From a virus, in the IMG/VR virus record IMGVR_UViG_3300025118_000052, positions 1 to 38,464 of that record: a stretch of DNA of 38,464 nucleotides, one strand, 5' to 3'. Below, piece by piece: positions 18,401 to 26,541 of this stretch. Under the pieces are notes generated by a model that saw only the letters and a program-made list of their open reading frames with translations, was not told the origin of the DNA and did not search any database. The translations under genes were made by a program, and so were the position numbers. Numbering within the stretch: position 1 is the first letter of the stretch; each line of letters starts with the position of its first letter.

Positions 18401-20689
18401 TACAGTTATTTCATAATTAATATCCGTAGGAGGGGTATATCCTTCTAAATAATTTCCATAAGTTATTCTATTACCTGTTATTTCTTGTCCTAGAGCTTTT
18501 ACTGGTACTTTGTCATATACTCTAGTAGTTTGATCTCCGGGTAGTGTTTTTGTAGGTTTACTTGATTTATAATCAAAATTATAATAATATCTTATATCTT
18601 CATTGGCAGCATTATAAGGCCCTGGAATTATATTAATATCACTCACGGTAATAGCACTTACTGGGCATGTTTCAATTACTTTGACTGTAGTGGCATCCGA
18701 TTCTTTATATAAAATATCTATAGCTTTTACTTTATAATTATCCCTTAAATAATCTAAAGTTTCTTGATCAGTTTTTCCCTGCCCAGACAATAATGGTAAT
18801 GGTATTTTTAATCCTACATTATCGATTCTATTTTCAAACCAACTTACAATAGTAGATTTAAAAGTATCGTCCATGTCAGTTATAGTCGATTGCTGCCCCG
18901 CACCAAACAAACCTAGCTGCTTTGGAATAAAGCATGTTTGTGTAAATGGAGCAATTATAGAATATTCATTATCTTCAAATTTGAATCTATAACTAAATCT
19001 TACAAATATATTTTCTAGTAAATCAGGATCTCCTCCCCAATCAGTTCTAAAGTCGGGGTTATTCCCTATATTTATTTCATCATTAGCAGTCCCAAGTATT
19101 TCTATATCTTTAGTTAGAGTAATACCAAGGGTATAAGGCGCAAGTGCTGGAATATTTTTAATAGCTGCTATCCGAACATTGGCGTCTGATCCTGGTGTTA
19201 TAGTACCGGAATCTAAATTAACAATCGCCCCAGTAGAATCATAAGCCTGAATAGTAGGGCTGGTAACTAAATCACCTACTTGAGGCAAAGGAAAACTATT
19301 ATTACCATCAGCTTGATTATAAAGACATTTAATAGGCTCTCCTGCAATTACAAATGAGGGTACTGCAGGCTGTTTAATAATAGTCCTAAGATAATTTTCA
19401 TTAGCAGGATCTCCTTGATTAGTTTGAGTAGAACGACTAAAAGTTAATTCTCTTTCATATGTAAATGGTGCACCCGCTGGCACATTATAAGGTAGCTCAT
19501 ATAATTGATTATATACTACTAATTGATCATCGTTTAATTCTAAACCATTTGGGTTCACATATGGAAATGTTGGACCTATAGTGGTCACTTTCCAAACTTC
19601 TTGTTGGGCATCTGCTCCAGTCCATATTGTTGTATCTCTAGCTTCAAATCCAGTTACTATATCACCAATTTTGATATTAGGATCCACTGTACTATTCATA
19701 GTTAATACACATCCCCTCGGTTCAGAGCCCACACCTGGTAAATAAGAAGGTTGATTAGTTATAAACCACGCATCCGTAGTAGATTGTAAAACTTGCTCTA
19801 ATATTTTAGGTGCTTCATAAGGATAATATTTTGCTACTGAAATAGAATCTTCATTAGTATAGTAAATAGGATTGGGAATAGGGTCTGGATTAGCTAAATT
19901 AATATTTATTTTTCTAGGTTGATTTCTATTATCTGTCCAAAATAATAAATCTTCAAGTAAATTTATACCATAAATTTTGTTTAAAGTACTAAAATTTAAA
20001 AATCCACCTTCAACTAATAAAGTTAAACTTTGGGCACGTATATCAAAAACATGAATTTTATTACACCACCCAATTGTAAAAGGAGTTGCTGATGGTAAAC
20101 TAGCACCAGCGTCCCAACTTATTTTAATATATCCATCAGTGGGCACAGGTGTTGGTGCTACTATCTCAGTAATATAAGGATCAAAATCTGGTTTTGCTGC
20201 CCCGTTATTGGTAATAGCATCCCCCCATAATGACATACCTATTTCTAGTCCTAATGTTGTTGGGTCTAAAAGAACCCCTGCAACATCATATAATTTAATC
20301 TCAGAGCCAATAGCAGGAAAAGCAGGGTTGGTATATACTTGGACATCTCTAGGTGTTACTCCATTATTAGGAGTAAATTGGCCAGTATTACTAGTGCTAA
20401 ATGTATATATTTTACCATTAGCTTCATCAGTATATTGGCCAATAACTTGTCCAATATAAGTTTTATCGCCTGGAATAATAGTTCCTGGTATGAATGGTAT
20501 TGCAGACCCAAGCATTAAATTACCTAAGGAAGTATTACCTAACATAGTTTCAAATTCCCCTACGTCTGAGCTTTCTGATCTGCTTATTTGTAAATTTAAA
20601 GCATCTCTATACTCGCCATTTGGTATTAATCTATCATCTAAGTCTTTATTCATCTTAGATTTTAGAAAAGCATTTTTAATTTCTGGCAT
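15497..20689 (-). CDS. Large tail hub/nozzle protein (1730 aa)
   Basis: Residues 13-32 read MNKDLDDRLIPNGEYRDALN, a signature I associate with tail hub or nozzle proteins of crAss-like and related marine podoviruses, the functional equivalent of T7 gp12 or P22 gp10. The following ~1000 residues are strand-rich with repeated hydrophobic/Asn/Gly/Pro turns, consistent with a large beta-propeller plus insertions. At about 1380-1500 there is an Ig/cadherin-like region (Pro/Ser/Thr start, then a pattern like 'VSGVLKVLSG...GDYTISVRVTDATD'). The C-terminal ~230 residues contain several Cys, ending CADCIGID. The protein is much longer than T7 gp12, so the C-terminal part probably projects from the tail and may touch the host. 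It follows the two ring proteins, in the order expected for a short tail. Confidence 0.85.
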   Translation of the reverse strand: MPEIKNAFLKSKMNKDLDDRLIPNGEYRDALNLQISRSESSDVGEFETMLGNTSLGNLMLGSAIPFIPGTIIPGDKTYIGQVIGQYTDEANGKIYTFSTSNTGQFTPNNGVTPRDVQVYTNPAFPAIGSEIKLYDVAGVLLDPTTLGLEIGMSLWGDAITNNGAAKPDFDPYITEIVAPTPVPTDGYIKISWDAGASLPSATPFTIGWCNKIHVFDIRAQSLTLLVEGGFLNFSTLNKIYGINLLEDLLFWTDNRNQPRKININLANPDPIPNPIYYTNEDSISVAKYYPYEAPKILEQVLQSTTDAWFITNQPSYLPGVGSEPRGCVLTMNSTVDPNIKIGDIVTGFEARDTTIWTGADAQQEVWKVTTIGPTFPYVNPNGLELNDDQLVVYNQLYELPYNVPAGAPFTYERELTFSRSTQTNQGDPANENYLRTIIKQPAVPSFVIAGEPIKCLYNQADGNNSFPLPQVGDLVTSPTIQAYDSTGAIVNLDSGTITPGSDANVRIAAIKNIPALAPYTLGITLTKDIEILGTANDEINIGNNPDFRTDWGGDPDLLENIFVRFSYRFKFEDNEYSIIAPFTQTCFIPKQLGLFGAGQQSTITDMDDTFKSTIVSWFENRIDNVGLKIPLPLLSGQGKTDQETLDYLRDNYKVKAIDILYKESDATTVKVIETCPVSAITVSDINIIPGPYNAANEDIRYYYNFDYKSSKPTKTLPGDQTTRVYDKVPVKALGQEITGNRITYGNYLEGYTPPTDINYEITVDNRAVINLADETYNNYTQYPSSTLKQNRNYQVGWVLGDKYGRQSSVILSTNDALENTNGSTIYAPYKSYSDVQALTTYEWLGDVMRMKINTGITPTLPNTSTGEPGTQKAYENTTVDSITISAAGTNYPLGITTTTYNNGLTGEGPGLGSGLEVEITTVSGGPPGPISGIKIIKPGNGYVDGQLLRVDGGTNDAIIQVSVNPPNVLGWYSYKFVVKQQEQDYYNVYFPGFSRGYPNPKESIINYDGGAGTLEYGEDAGETSFTVLLSDNIQKVPRNLQEIGPNDKIFNSSVELYGRVNNPDNYNIGPGLAPIWNSDGEPWNCQYYPGRINDTVVQISLIGLNGFEIANSPFNSDAVFGAFNNQYQYDAGGLQVVASPPQLPYGGAGGNAGGKNQAFFGVEKNPLAIEINVGSKENQENLNDAVGPQAAGIYTLGALVTTAAGTGGPNFPMVASMRPFLSVSETAPVVSELPLFWETGDTGDIVALNRRVNDLYGGVITSELGVSFFDEGTAPLTIITPNFNFLDSAGSQITADITVTNYTITNGVGDDVTNRFNLNVLPLGEFNIETAAAEYFWYGLNSFTEDVFTITFNTSWTPSGAPVPITYNDTITGSTLKLTNLAPSITSPDCGGTYPATGSYTPAQEIFYTYEAINGSLPAGGNDTSDIYFKLENTAFTPLVPFTTTDVVFELDSVSGVLKVLSGTLEYGDYTISVRVTDATDSNGVSGTGWLQSALCNIIFTVGYAHAAKAVCAGRDPSEKTPACSESIHYYFGSENYFSSLGAGTTGVFPSTGIEATQFYNVKTVGFNPGGGLGCAIPGNPWPASYSTAEVVPTSGIKITINFEKTLTPVNVNYSTNYTILWRPTPSSPWQGATPIGSGAFVSPTLPGVTIDTLLGEYAAVAGSLPDFITPRVYHFSDAGEYSVICKPITGTGCGGATLNNISFFADWEDLYYPDTGGLYDPCADCIGID

Positions 20690-20693
20690 TTAA

Positions 20694-21908
20694 TTAATGT
20701 TTAATCCATTTAGATTTATTACGCATTACTTGCACAATTTCATTTAACTTAATATTAGATAGTCTAATTTTAGCATTTCTTAATTTAGCACTACGCTCTT
20801 TTTTTAATCTGGCAACTACATATTCTGGTTGATTAATTCTACTACCTAATATTGCGTGAATTATCCATGCATATATGGCATCCTCTGCTAATTTAGGAAT
20901 TTTAATATCTTCATCATAAGCAAGCCCATCAGAAATATAATCTAAAATTATTATTCTTCCATCGATTAGATTACTAGAGAATGCAATTTTACCTTCTCTT
21001 TCATCTAAATTAAACCACCCATTCATTTGAGTAGTTTGTGGGTCTAATCCATATCTTTGTCCTAATTGAGTTAACCATAAGTAAGGATATCCATCAAACC
21101 ATGCATCAGTATTATAAGCAAAGTTAATCCACCAATTACCAGTAATTAATCTAGTATTAGCAGCTCTCCATCTAGCATCAGTTATAGAGGTTCCTTCCAT
21201 CATATTCATATTAGCATCTGATATAGGAATACCGCCTGAATCTTGCAATGGTCTTTGATAAGGTGAAGATGTTAAATTATCTGCAGGATATATGGGGTGC
21301 TTAACACCTAATCCATCTACATAAGATAATCCAACATAATTTACATAATCTGGTGGCAAAGGAATTTGGCCAGAAGGTGGTATAGTTAATTCTTGAGACT
21401 TAATACTTTTTAAAGTATCATAACTAAATTCTTGTAAACCTCTTTTAGCATGGAATATAACTTCATTTCTTCCTACATTAGGAATTAACTTTTGATAACC
21501 AACATAGGCAAACATAAAGTTATTTATTACATCTTCTAAACTTATATAAGCATAACCCCCATAATTTTCCCATAATTGTTCTTCTCTTAGTTTAATCATA
21601 AACACATTACCAGCAACTAATGGATTAGCTAGGGTAATAGTATTGCCTACTACATTTGCGGGAAGCAAAGCATATAAAGGATTAGCCTGTAGAGTATAAG
21701 GAGTAAAAGTAATCCCCCCGTCTACGCTCAAAAACATATCAAAATTATTTAAAGGGAAATTTAATGCGGTAGTATCATTAGTATAATAAATTAAATCCGT
21801 ATTAAAAGTAGCTACAAAAGGACCAGTAGTCGTTATTATAACCCCATCAATTGGATATAATTGTTCTCCAACATAATATTGAGTATTGTTTTCTGTTATA
21901 AGTGCCAT
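20694..21908 (-). CDS. Head-tail ring/adaptor protein (tail stabilisation type), 404 aa
   Basis: The N-terminal ~110 residues form a beta-rich domain. The rest contains a helix-strand pattern beginning 'ISLEDVINNFMFAYVGYQKL', then VIFHAKRGLQEFSYDTLKS and 'LTIPPSGQIPLPPDYVNYVG', features I associate with the P22 gp4 / T7 gp11-like adaptor or ring proteins of crAss-like and marine podoviruses. The C-terminus is basic (KKERSAKLRNAKIRL and ending NKSKWIKH), fitting contact with DNA or portal. Its role would be to extend the portal channel and dock the tail hub. It lies four bases downstream of the 314-aa ring gene and just ahead of the hub gene, as expected for that assembly step. Confidence 0.75.
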   Translation of the reverse strand: MALITENNTQYYVGEQLYPIDGVIITTTGPFVATFNTDLIYYTNDTTALNFPLNNFDMFLSVDGGITFTPYTLQANPLYALLPANVVGNTITLANPLVAGNVFMIKLREEQLWENYGGYAYISLEDVINNFMFAYVGYQKLIPNVGRNEVIFHAKRGLQEFSYDTLKSIKSQELTIPPSGQIPLPPDYVNYVGLSYVDGLGVKHPIYPADNLTSSPYQRPLQDSGGIPISDANMNMMEGTSITDARWRAANTRLITGNWWINFAYNTDAWFDGYPYLWLTQLGQRYGLDPQTTQMNGWFNLDEREGKIAFSSNLIDGRIIILDYISDGLAYDEDIKIPKLAEDAIYAWIIHAILGSRINQPEYVVARLKKERSAKLRNAKIRLSNIKLNEIVQVMRNKSKWIKH

Positions 21909-21912
21909 CTAA

Positions 21913-22857
21913 TTATGATTTTTCATTTTGATCTTCTTGTTGTATTATCCCAGCAGCTAATTGAATTACTGTTGGATCTTCAATTACTATTCCAGCATAA
22001 ACTAATATTCTTAATATTATTTCTGTTTGTTCTGAAACATGTAATTCAAAATCTTGACTACCATTAGCATTATAAATATATTGGCCTTGTCCTCCAGTAG
22101 TATAATTCCATACTACATCTAATGGGGTTCTAATATAAGATACTGTAATACCACTTTGTATAGTTTGAGGATAAACAAAAAGCTCACCTCCTTCATAAAG
22201 ATAAGTAGGAAATACAGCGGTGGGTTTAGCTATTGGTGACAACTCTTGTTTGATTAATTCGTTTCTTTGTATATATTGGGCTTCTTTACTTACCCCATAA
22301 GGATTAGTATAAATAACACTCCCAATTCTATAAAAATCGCTAGGGAACAATTGTATTAATAATGTATCACCAATTAAGGGCGCTACAGCCATATTAAGTA
22401 TATTACTGTTGCTGCTCCATGTATAAGCTGCCGGTACTTGCTCTACATTATTTAAAAATACTTTAACATCAGCATTTTGTGATTGTGCTGTAGTCCAAGC
22501 TGTAACATTAAATACAGTGCTTGCACCGTCAATTGGTGGATTACCTACAAATGTTTGTGAAAAAGCTGGGGTAGTAGAAATACCAGGAAGGGTAAATCTG
22601 TCAGTGTTAAAGGATGCTGGCCCAATAGATTGAAAAGGCTCTAGCATTTGGTCTACATTTTTGACTCGATTACCATATTCGGTATCATTTTGAGGAAGAC
22701 GATATTGTTGATTTAAGTCACTAGCATATCCTTCGAACATAGTTCGCTGTACTTGTGTTCCGAATTTATTAAATTCATCCGGTGTTACATAACCTCTTTG
22801 TTGTTGATTAAGGATTAATAATACTGTTTTATAAACTATATCTACGTTTACCGCCAT
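21913..22857 (-). CDS. Ring/connector protein (314 aa)
   Basis: The N-terminus, 'NVDIVYKTVLLILNQQQRGY' followed by VTPDEFNKFGTQVQ, is a helical start I associate with one of the ring or connector proteins in crAss-like and marine podoviruses. The middle (about 105-170) is a beta-rich insertion resembling the N-terminal domain of the 404-aa neighbour, including a similar 'FYRIGSVIY' / 'LREEQLW' transition after an 'ADVKVFLNNVEQVP'-type strand. The C-terminus returns to helices and ends Gln/Glu-rich. Together the 314- and 404-aa proteins probably stack under the portal. The gene begins 24 bases after an intrinsic terminator, so its level likely depends on read-through or on a promoter I could not identify. 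Confidence 0.75.
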   Translation of the reverse strand: MAVNVDIVYKTVLLILNQQQRGYVTPDEFNKFGTQVQRTMFEGYASDLNQQYRLPQNDTEYGNRVKNVDQMLEPFQSIGPASFNTDRFTLPGISTTPAFSQTFVGNPPIDGASTVFNVTAWTTAQSQNADVKVFLNNVEQVPAAYTWSSNSNILNMAVAPLIGDTLLIQLFPSDFYRIGSVIYTNPYGVSKEAQYIQRNELIKQELSPIAKPTAVFPTYLYEGGELFVYPQTIQSGITVSYIRTPLDVVWNYTTGGQGQYIYNANGSQDFELHVSEQTEIILRILVYAGIVIEDPTVIQLAAGIIQQEDQNEKS

Positions 22858-22873
22858 TTTAATTTCTTTATAA

Positions 22874-22898
22874 TAAAAAAGGCGGCGTGAGGCCGCCC
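22874..22898 (-). terminator. Intrinsic terminator between 258-aa gene and ring gene
   Basis: On the minus strand the sequence is GGCGGC-CTCAC-GCCGCC followed directly by TTTTTT: a six-pair all-GC stem, five-base loop and U-tract. It stands out in an AT-rich background and fits a rho-independent terminator acting on transcripts from the head genes. Partial read-through would lower tail-gene expression relative to head genes. Confidence 0.85.
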
Positions 22899-22912
22899 TT
22901 TTATTGTTATTC

Positions 22913-23689
22913 TTAGATGATCTTTTTCTCGATCGTCTTATAAACTTCTACTCCTTCATCTGTCTTAAACCATGCAGCTAATGCTGAATATGGATTTTCA
23001 TCAAAAGGAATTGTCATTAATTTACGATCATTAGTCCCCCACATAAAGTATCTTTGATCTTGTGATAATTTTACTATGTGTTGTTCTGTTGCTTTAATCG
23101 CAAAGTTTCTTAATTCGACGTTTTCATCTTGTACTAAATTAATAAATAAAGCAGGATTCATTTTAGCCATTCTTAAAATATCTCTTCGAATTTCTTTAGA
23201 AGACATCTTAGCTACTTTAGACCCCATCTCTACTCTTAGTATAGCTTCAGCATGTTCGACTTCAATATCTCTTGCTGCATTTAATGCTACAATTTCCATT
23301 TCTAAATCTACTAAATCATCTTTAGCTTCTGCTACTGCACTATACTCTTCATAATCTTTCCCTTTTCTTGGGTGATATAATGATAGTAATTTTTGTAAAT
23401 TTACTTTTTCTTTTGGTACATATAATGTTCCGTCTTTAAAAACGATATGTTGCAAAGTTACTTCGCCTTTCTGCTCATCTTCAAAAGGTGATGGCTGATT
23501 AGTTGCATATCGTAATGCTCTCTGTTCTTTCTTTACTGGATCAAAATACAAAAGAGGATGTCTTTGTGTATGTCTTCCTGGTATAGTATAAGTTACAGGA
23601 CTATGATAAGTTTTTAAGTAATAAGTTCTATCTTTTACTTCCCAGTTATCAATCTGAGTTTCTTGAGTTTCTTTACTCTTTTTTGCCAT
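22913..23689 (-). CDS. Head-associated structural protein, putative (258 aa)
   Basis: I do not recognise a named family, though similar proteins appear next to the capsid gene in marine podoviruses. The N-terminal ~130 residues look beta-rich (YYLKTYHSPVTYTIPG, then 'ITLQHIVFKDGTLYVPK'-like strands). Residues about 130-190 form a charged helical coiled coil (Ala/Glu/Asp-rich). The C-terminal part includes NPALFINLVQDENVELRNFA and a short domain ending VYKTIEKKII. It has no signal or membrane segment. It is the only gene placed between two intrinsic terminators, one after the capsid gene and one after itself, so its expression seems to be set separately. A head auxiliary, decoration or portal-plug protein is the likely role. 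Confidence 0.75.
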   Translation of the reverse strand: MAKKSKETQETQIDNWEVKDRTYYLKTYHSPVTYTIPGRHTQRHPLLYFDPVKKEQRALRYATNQPSPFEDEQKGEVTLQHIVFKDGTLYVPKEKVNLQKLLSLYHPRKGKDYEEYSAVAEAKDDLVDLEMEIVALNAARDIEVEHAEAILRVEMGSKVAKMSSKEIRRDILRMAKMNPALFINLVQDENVELRNFAIKATEQHIVKLSQDQRYFMWGTNDRKLMTIPFDENPYSALAAWFKTDEGVEVYKTIEKKII

Positions 23690-23710
23690 GATATAATATA
23701 ATTAAATAGT

Positions 23711-23742
23711 TAAAAATAAAGGCACTGGGTGCCGAAGCACCC
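23711..23742 (-). terminator. Intrinsic terminator after major capsid gene, with two alternative hairpins
   Basis: The minus strand reads GGGTGC-TTCG-GCACCC (23742-23727), a six-pair stem with a stable UUCG tetraloop. Overlapping it is GGCAC-CCA-GTGCC (23733-23721), followed directly by TTTATTTTT. The two stems share bases and cannot form together. The second is next to the U-tract, the usual arrangement for termination; the first could form earlier and compete. It lies 18 bases after the capsid stop codon. Confidence 0.8.
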
Positions 23743-23759
23743 TTTACCTTATACAATAA

Positions 23760-25280
23760 TTATGCACTAAATAGTACAAAGTTATTAGCTGCCTGTACAC
23801 AAAGACATCTTTCTGATAAGAAGTTTACTTGCATAACGTCAACGTCAGAAGTGTAAGCACCTCCAACAGATCCAGTTAACCAAGATTTCATTCTTCTATC
23901 ATCAGCTTGAGAAGCTCTATATCTTACGTGTAAGAATGGACGTCTAATGTTAGTACCAAGTACTTGGTCATAAACAGTAGATGTTCCAGCAGGAACTAAT
24001 ACTCCTTCAATATTGCTAGATCCATTAAAATTAGTAGAACCACCTCTTGTAGAAGCATCATTTAGATATTTCCAACTAGTTTTGTAGAAGTCATAAGAAC
24101 CTCTTCTGAAACCAGAGAAACCTAAATTAAGTGCCATTTCTTCCGAGTTTTCGAATACACCATAAGATGTACCACCAGCTCCGTAAGAATTTTGCACAGC
24201 TAACATGTTATCAAAATTCAATTCAGTAGCCCTATCTAAGAAAAGCATATTTTCTTCAATAGCACCCTGAGAATCTAAGTTTTGAAGAATAGCATCAAAA
24301 TCAGCTAAAGCACCAGCAAAACCAGTCATCACGTTACCTCTTTGCTGTATAGCATCGAACATACCTTGAGTACCTAATTGGTTACCTGCCGCGAATCCAG
24401 AGAAACCTGTATTGTCGGCTGGTGGGATTACCCCTACTGCAGCTGCATAGAATCCTCCAGGAGCACCACCTGGTCCAGATGTTGCTGATGAAATTTGGCC
24501 TTCTATAACTGCCATTTCTAAATAATCTTCAAATCTTAATCTAGTTTCACCTTCAGCTTTTAGATACCATAAGAATCCTCCAACTCCATCTTCTGTAGAA
24601 ACCTCAACCCAACCGATTTGAGCTGTATCAGAACCAGATATTGCATATCTATCTCTGATGATAATTGGTTTGTTAGAAAATTGAGTGAAAGCTGGATCTA
24701 CGTTTTCAGTAACTAAACCAGTACCGTCACCGACAGCTGTTGTTAAACCAGATGCTTTTCCATATTCAGAACCGTAAACAAATACTTTAAGTCCTGCAGC
24801 ACCAGCACCAAACGCAGCTTGTAAGCTAGCTTGCTGATATGGATATGCTGTTAAAACCGTACCGACTACATTAGCAACGAATGCCTTCACTGTAGCAGCT
24901 GGGTTTAATGGATCCATAATGACTACTGTCATGTTATGAGTAATAACATTGTTAACACCTGGAACTATTGGTAAGTTAATATCAATAGCGTCTACACCTG
25001 TTAATGTACATGAGTCATAGGAAATGTGTAATCTATTTTGTTCAGACCAGATTACTTGGTCACTTGTCATAGGTAATTCAGCTCCAACCATTCTCAAGAA
25101 GCCTCCTAACGTTCTATTACCATATCTTTCAACTTCAGCTTCATAAACTTCAGGAAGATATTGCTGAGCAAAGTCATTCACCGGAGCAGCTGCTGTATTG
25201 AACTGTAGGTAATTCGTGTTAAGAATTTGTTGAGTTTGAGAAGGGGTGATACTACCAAATTGTGGATTTAATACTCCCAT
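23760..25280 (-). CDS. Major capsid protein
   Basis: The 506-aa protein sits directly after portal and scaffold genes and before the terminator, the normal place for the coat protein. It has no signal peptide, is balanced in charge, and has a helical N-terminal arm (residues about 20-60, with DFAQQYLPEVYEAEVERYGN) followed by beta-rich and Gly/Ala-rich stretches, consistent with an HK97-fold coat with an extended N-arm and an inserted domain. Its length matches the ~500-aa capsid proteins of crAss-like phages. Codon use looks less AT-biased than that of its neighbours, as often seen for the most highly expressed virion gene. It has no Shine-Dalgarno; its leader is AAAAATTAATTTGAA. The assignment rests on context and composition, since I cannot align it. 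Confidence 0.8.
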   Translation of the reverse strand: MGVLNPQFGSITPSQTQQILNTNYLQFNTAAAPVNDFAQQYLPEVYEAEVERYGNRTLGGFLRMVGAELPMTSDQVIWSEQNRLHISYDSCTLTGVDAIDINLPIVPGVNNVITHNMTVVIMDPLNPAATVKAFVANVVGTVLTAYPYQQASLQAAFGAGAAGLKVFVYGSEYGKASGLTTAVGDGTGLVTENVDPAFTQFSNKPIIIRDRYAISGSDTAQIGWVEVSTEDGVGGFLWYLKAEGETRLRFEDYLEMAVIEGQISSATSGPGGAPGGFYAAAVGVIPPADNTGFSGFAAGNQLGTQGMFDAIQQRGNVMTGFAGALADFDAILQNLDSQGAIEENMLFLDRATELNFDNMLAVQNSYGAGGTSYGVFENSEEMALNLGFSGFRRGSYDFYKTSWKYLNDASTRGGSTNFNGSSNIEGVLVPAGTSTVYDQVLGTNIRRPFLHVRYRASQADDRRMKSWLTGSVGGAYTSDVDVMQVNFLSERCLCVQAANNFVLFSA

Positions 25281-25300
25281 TTCAAATTAATTTTTAATTG

Positions 25301-26512
25301 TTAAAATTTACGTGTTTTTATTCTAAGTTTAGAAGAATCATCACCACTAATAACTCTAAATTTTGTTCCGCCAACATCAACATTTGGAGAGGTGTCTCTC
25401 GAAGTATTAACATTTTTAGAAGCTGCACTTATATCTCTAGTCGCATCGGCTTTACCTTGCTCATAGAAATGTTGTGCAATTTGATCAGAATTAGAAGCAG
25501 AATAAATAGCTTTATGATAACCTAAAGGGTCTGTTACATTACCTTCCTTATCCAAGAACTTTTGAGCGAAAGTATTAATGTCGCCTTGATTATTAATCAA
25601 CTCTGTTGGGTTTTTAATTCTATATCTAAATCTTTTGTCTCCGACCTTATATTCAAAACCTTTGAATTCATCAGATAAAAGATTTTTAGTATCATTTAAA
25701 AACCTATCATGTTGTTGTTTGCCTATTTCTTGATTCTCCTTGTATCGATTGAAAAAGTCCATTGCCTTCTGTTGTTCTTGGGTAACGCCGGGTCTCAACT
25801 TGATTTCGTCGTAATATTTAACCTTCAGATCTTCTAGGAAGTTCTTTGCTTTTGCAATCTCTTCTTTTTTAGCAAGATTTTTTTTCTTGATGTCTCGCTC
25901 TTCATCCAACTCACTATCTACTTTAAAGTTTTCTTCCATAATGAAATCAACTTCATCGGTATTTAAATGAGGTTTTGTTTTAGTGTAATACTCTTTTAAT
26001 AATAAATCATCATTAACATTGCTATAATCCGCATTGAGTCTTACATAATCCTCAACATTACCTCCTGTCTCCTCCATAAAGGATACAAGTTTTTCAATAT
26101 TTTCAGGTAATTTTCTTTGAGGTATATTCTCTTTTTTAGGTTTAATAGGTTCAGTTTTAGGTGCCTTTTCCTCTACTTTAAGTTCTTCTAGTACAGGTTT
26201 TGACTCTACCTTTTCTTCTTTGTTTGTTTCGTTTTGTGGGGTAGGTTTTTCAATTGTTGACTCGACGTCTCTGATCTCCACTTTTTGAACATCTTCGGGC
26301 GGTTTATGAGCATCCATATCAATTGACTTCGACTTTTGAATGGCATCTTTAACTTTTTCTACTGGGTCTATGACCTCTGATTTAACTTCTTTTTTAACTT
26401 CTTCTTTTTTAACCGGCGGTTTAGATAAATCTACTTTAGTTATTTCCGGTTCTGCACTAAGTGCTTTTTTAGGCACCTTTACCTTGGTTACCTCTTTTTT
26501 TGTCTTTGACAT
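25301..26512 (-). CDS. Scaffold-like head assembly protein (403 aa)
   Basis: Residues 1 to about 135 are extremely Lys/Glu/Pro/Val-rich and probably disordered. From about 140 there is a conserved-looking segment (ENIEKLVSFMEETGGNVEDY, then LKEYYTKTKPHLNTDEVDFI), then charged coiled coil to about 260, and a C-terminal part ending in a basic tail (SSKLRIKTRKF). High charge, predicted helices, no Cys and a position between portal and capsid all fit a scaffold that nucleates procapsid assembly and is then lost. The basic C-terminus is where scaffolds such as that of P22 contact coat protein. No protease motif is evident. The role is inferred from context and composition. Confidence 0.7.
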   Translation of the reverse strand: MSKTKKEVTKVKVPKKALSAEPEITKVDLSKPPVKKEEVKKEVKSEVIDPVEKVKDAIQKSKSIDMDAHKPPEDVQKVEIRDVESTIEKPTPQNETNKEEKVESKPVLEELKVEEKAPKTEPIKPKKENIPQRKLPENIEKLVSFMEETGGNVEDYVRLNADYSNVNDDLLLKEYYTKTKPHLNTDEVDFIMEENFKVDSELDEERDIKKKNLAKKEEIAKAKNFLEDLKVKYYDEIKLRPGVTQEQQKAMDFFNRYKENQEIGKQQHDRFLNDTKNLLSDEFKGFEYKVGDKRFRYRIKNPTELINNQGDINTFAQKFLDKEGNVTDPLGYHKAIYSASNSDQIAQHFYEQGKADATRDISAASKNVNTSRDTSPNVDVGGTKFRVISGDDSSKLRIKTRKF

Positions 26513-26541
26513 AATAAAATATTATAAAATTAATAAAATAA

